From positions 1-6,978 of the forward strand of contig CAXBID010000199.1 in NCBI GenBank assembly GCA_963975495.1: a stretch of DNA of 6,978 bases, written 5' to 3'. Positions 6,728 through 6,978 of the stretch are shown piece after piece. How positions within the stretch are numbered: position 1 is the first letter of the stretch; each line of letters starts with the position of its first letter. The position numbers and the translations under genes are program-made. The notes beneath the pieces are model-generated. The model was not told the DNA's origin, did no database searches, and saw only the letters and a list, made by a program, of their open reading frames with translations. This DNA is from CAXBID01 sp963975495 (GTDB lineage Bacteria; Bacteroidota; Bacteroidia; Flavobacteriales; Flavobacteriaceae).

Positions 6728-6771
6728 ATCGAGTACACAAGGGGAATTTCACCCCAAGCCTCTCACAGAAC
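6728..6771 (-). mobile_element. probable 3'-end remnant of a group II intron (domain VI)
   Basis: Read on the minus strand from 6771, the sequence is GTTCT, then GTGAGAGGCTTGGGG, a TGAAATT loop, CCCC, and TTGTGTACTCGAT ending at 6728. This matches the layout of the end of bacterial group II introns: the last bases of domain V (GGTTCT-like), a domain VI stem, and a YACTCGAY-type 3' end. The A opposite 6734 would be the bulged branch-point A, seven bases from the end counting itself. The catalytic AGC-bearing strand of domain V is absent and is replaced by the palindrome at 6771-6788. No intron-encoded reverse transcriptase lies in the window. The remnant points toward the small lipoprotein gene, whose ATG is 25 nt downstream. 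Assignment is from remembered consensus, not a covariance search. Confidence 0.5.
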
Positions 6772-6788
6772 TCCCGAAATTTCGGGAG
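6771..6788. repeat. perfect 18-bp palindrome
   Basis: CTCCCGAAATTTCGGGAG is fully self-complementary with no loop, and is flanked on the plus side by AAAAAA. Palindromes of the CCCGAnnnnTCGGG type recur between genes in many flavobacterial genomes. Here it abuts or replaces intron domain V. Without a T run after it on either strand, it does not look like a standard terminator. Confidence 0.75.
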
Positions 6789-6812
6789 AAAAAATTTATT
6801 TATAATTGAAAA

Positions 6813-6833
6813 ACCACCGTCTTTGACGGTGGT
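6813..6833 (-). terminator. terminator-like hairpin, minus strand
   Basis: ACCACCGTC (6813-6821) pairs perfectly with GACGGTGGT (6825-6833) around a 3-nt loop. On the minus strand the stem runs straight into TTTTC, so it best fits termination of a minus-strand transcript coming from beyond the right edge. On the plus strand the stem is followed by CATGTTTT, a weaker tail. Confidence 0.6.
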
Positions 6834-6846
6834 CATGTTTTAAAGG

Positions 6847-6971
6847 CTTTGCCATTTTTAGGTTTGTTTATTATGGTATTAACATATCCTGCAAGGTTTC
6901 AAAAACCTTGTAGATTTTTGACCTGCTTTTTTAAACCTACAAGGTTCCAAAAACCTTGCAGGTTGGCAAAG
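6847..6971. repeat. nested inverted repeat, REP/BIME-like
   Basis: Two head-to-head copies of a 26-bp unit lie at 6888-6913 and 6937-6962. Each copy starts (on its own strand) CCTGCAAGGTTT and ends ACCTTGTAG, and they differ only in the 5-nt centre. Each unit is itself an imperfect hairpin. The outer arms (6888-6899 with 6951-6962) pair over 12 bp and the inner arms (6904-6913 with 6937-6946) over 10 bp. A further pair, CTTTGCCA (6847-6854) and TGGCAAAG (6964-6971), brackets the whole. No coding sequence is visible here, and the element may continue past the right edge. Confidence 0.7.
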
Positions 6972-6978
6972 ACACTTT

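Noticed and set aside
6703..6738. Upstream start (6738) for the small lipoprotein
   Set aside because: It would put 12 polar residues before a complete lipoprotein signal peptide and overlap the intron-like sequence.
1..6978. tRNA, rRNA, CRISPR array, riboswitch or toxin-antitoxin pair
   Set aside because: Looked for and not seen: no cloverleaf, no regularly spaced repeats, no recognisable conserved RNA leader and no small toxin or antitoxin gene pair.

Overview
The window looks like the chromosome of a marine-type member of the Bacteroidota, most likely class Flavobacteriia. It is strongly AT-rich, has no clear Shine-Dalgarno sequences, and carries several lipoproteins with short N-terminal signals. 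Its protein families are typical of that group: a LETM1-related protein, DUF4331 proteins, and a TonB-dependent receptor with an N-terminal carboxypeptidase-like domain.

Layout. Bases 1-1146 (minus strand) hold a LETM1-related gene whose last codons lie beyond the left edge. A 154-bp divergent intergenic region separates it from a plus-strand cluster at 1301-6159. The cluster encodes the N-terminal half of DUF4331 (1301-1951), the C-terminal half of DUF4331 as a separate lipoprotein (1979-2527), a terminator-like hairpin (2538-2572), a TPR lipoprotein (2620-3912), and a TonB-dependent receptor. The receptor frame is broken near 5766, so its last 130 codons (5767-6159) are out of frame. A strong terminator at 6257-6295 closes the cluster. 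A small minus-strand lipoprotein gene follows at 6358-6702. The right end (6703-6978) has no gene. It holds a likely 3'-end remnant of a group II intron, a perfect 18-bp palindrome, a terminator-like hairpin, and a nested inverted repeat of REP/BIME type.

How the genes may work together. The two DUF4331 halves, the TPR lipoprotein and the receptor all carry export signals and lie on one strand with short gaps, apart from one internal hairpin. They look like one envelope system: an outer-membrane TonB-driven transporter with accessory surface and periplasmic proteins. The substrate is unknown. A His-containing plug motif (SHAHGQGYSDLH) and a His close to the predicted mature N-terminus of the first DUF4331 protein make a metal or metal complex a testable guess, no more. 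If the frameshift is real, this strain's receptor is probably inactive. If it is a sequencing error, restoring 2 nt gives a 742-residue receptor.
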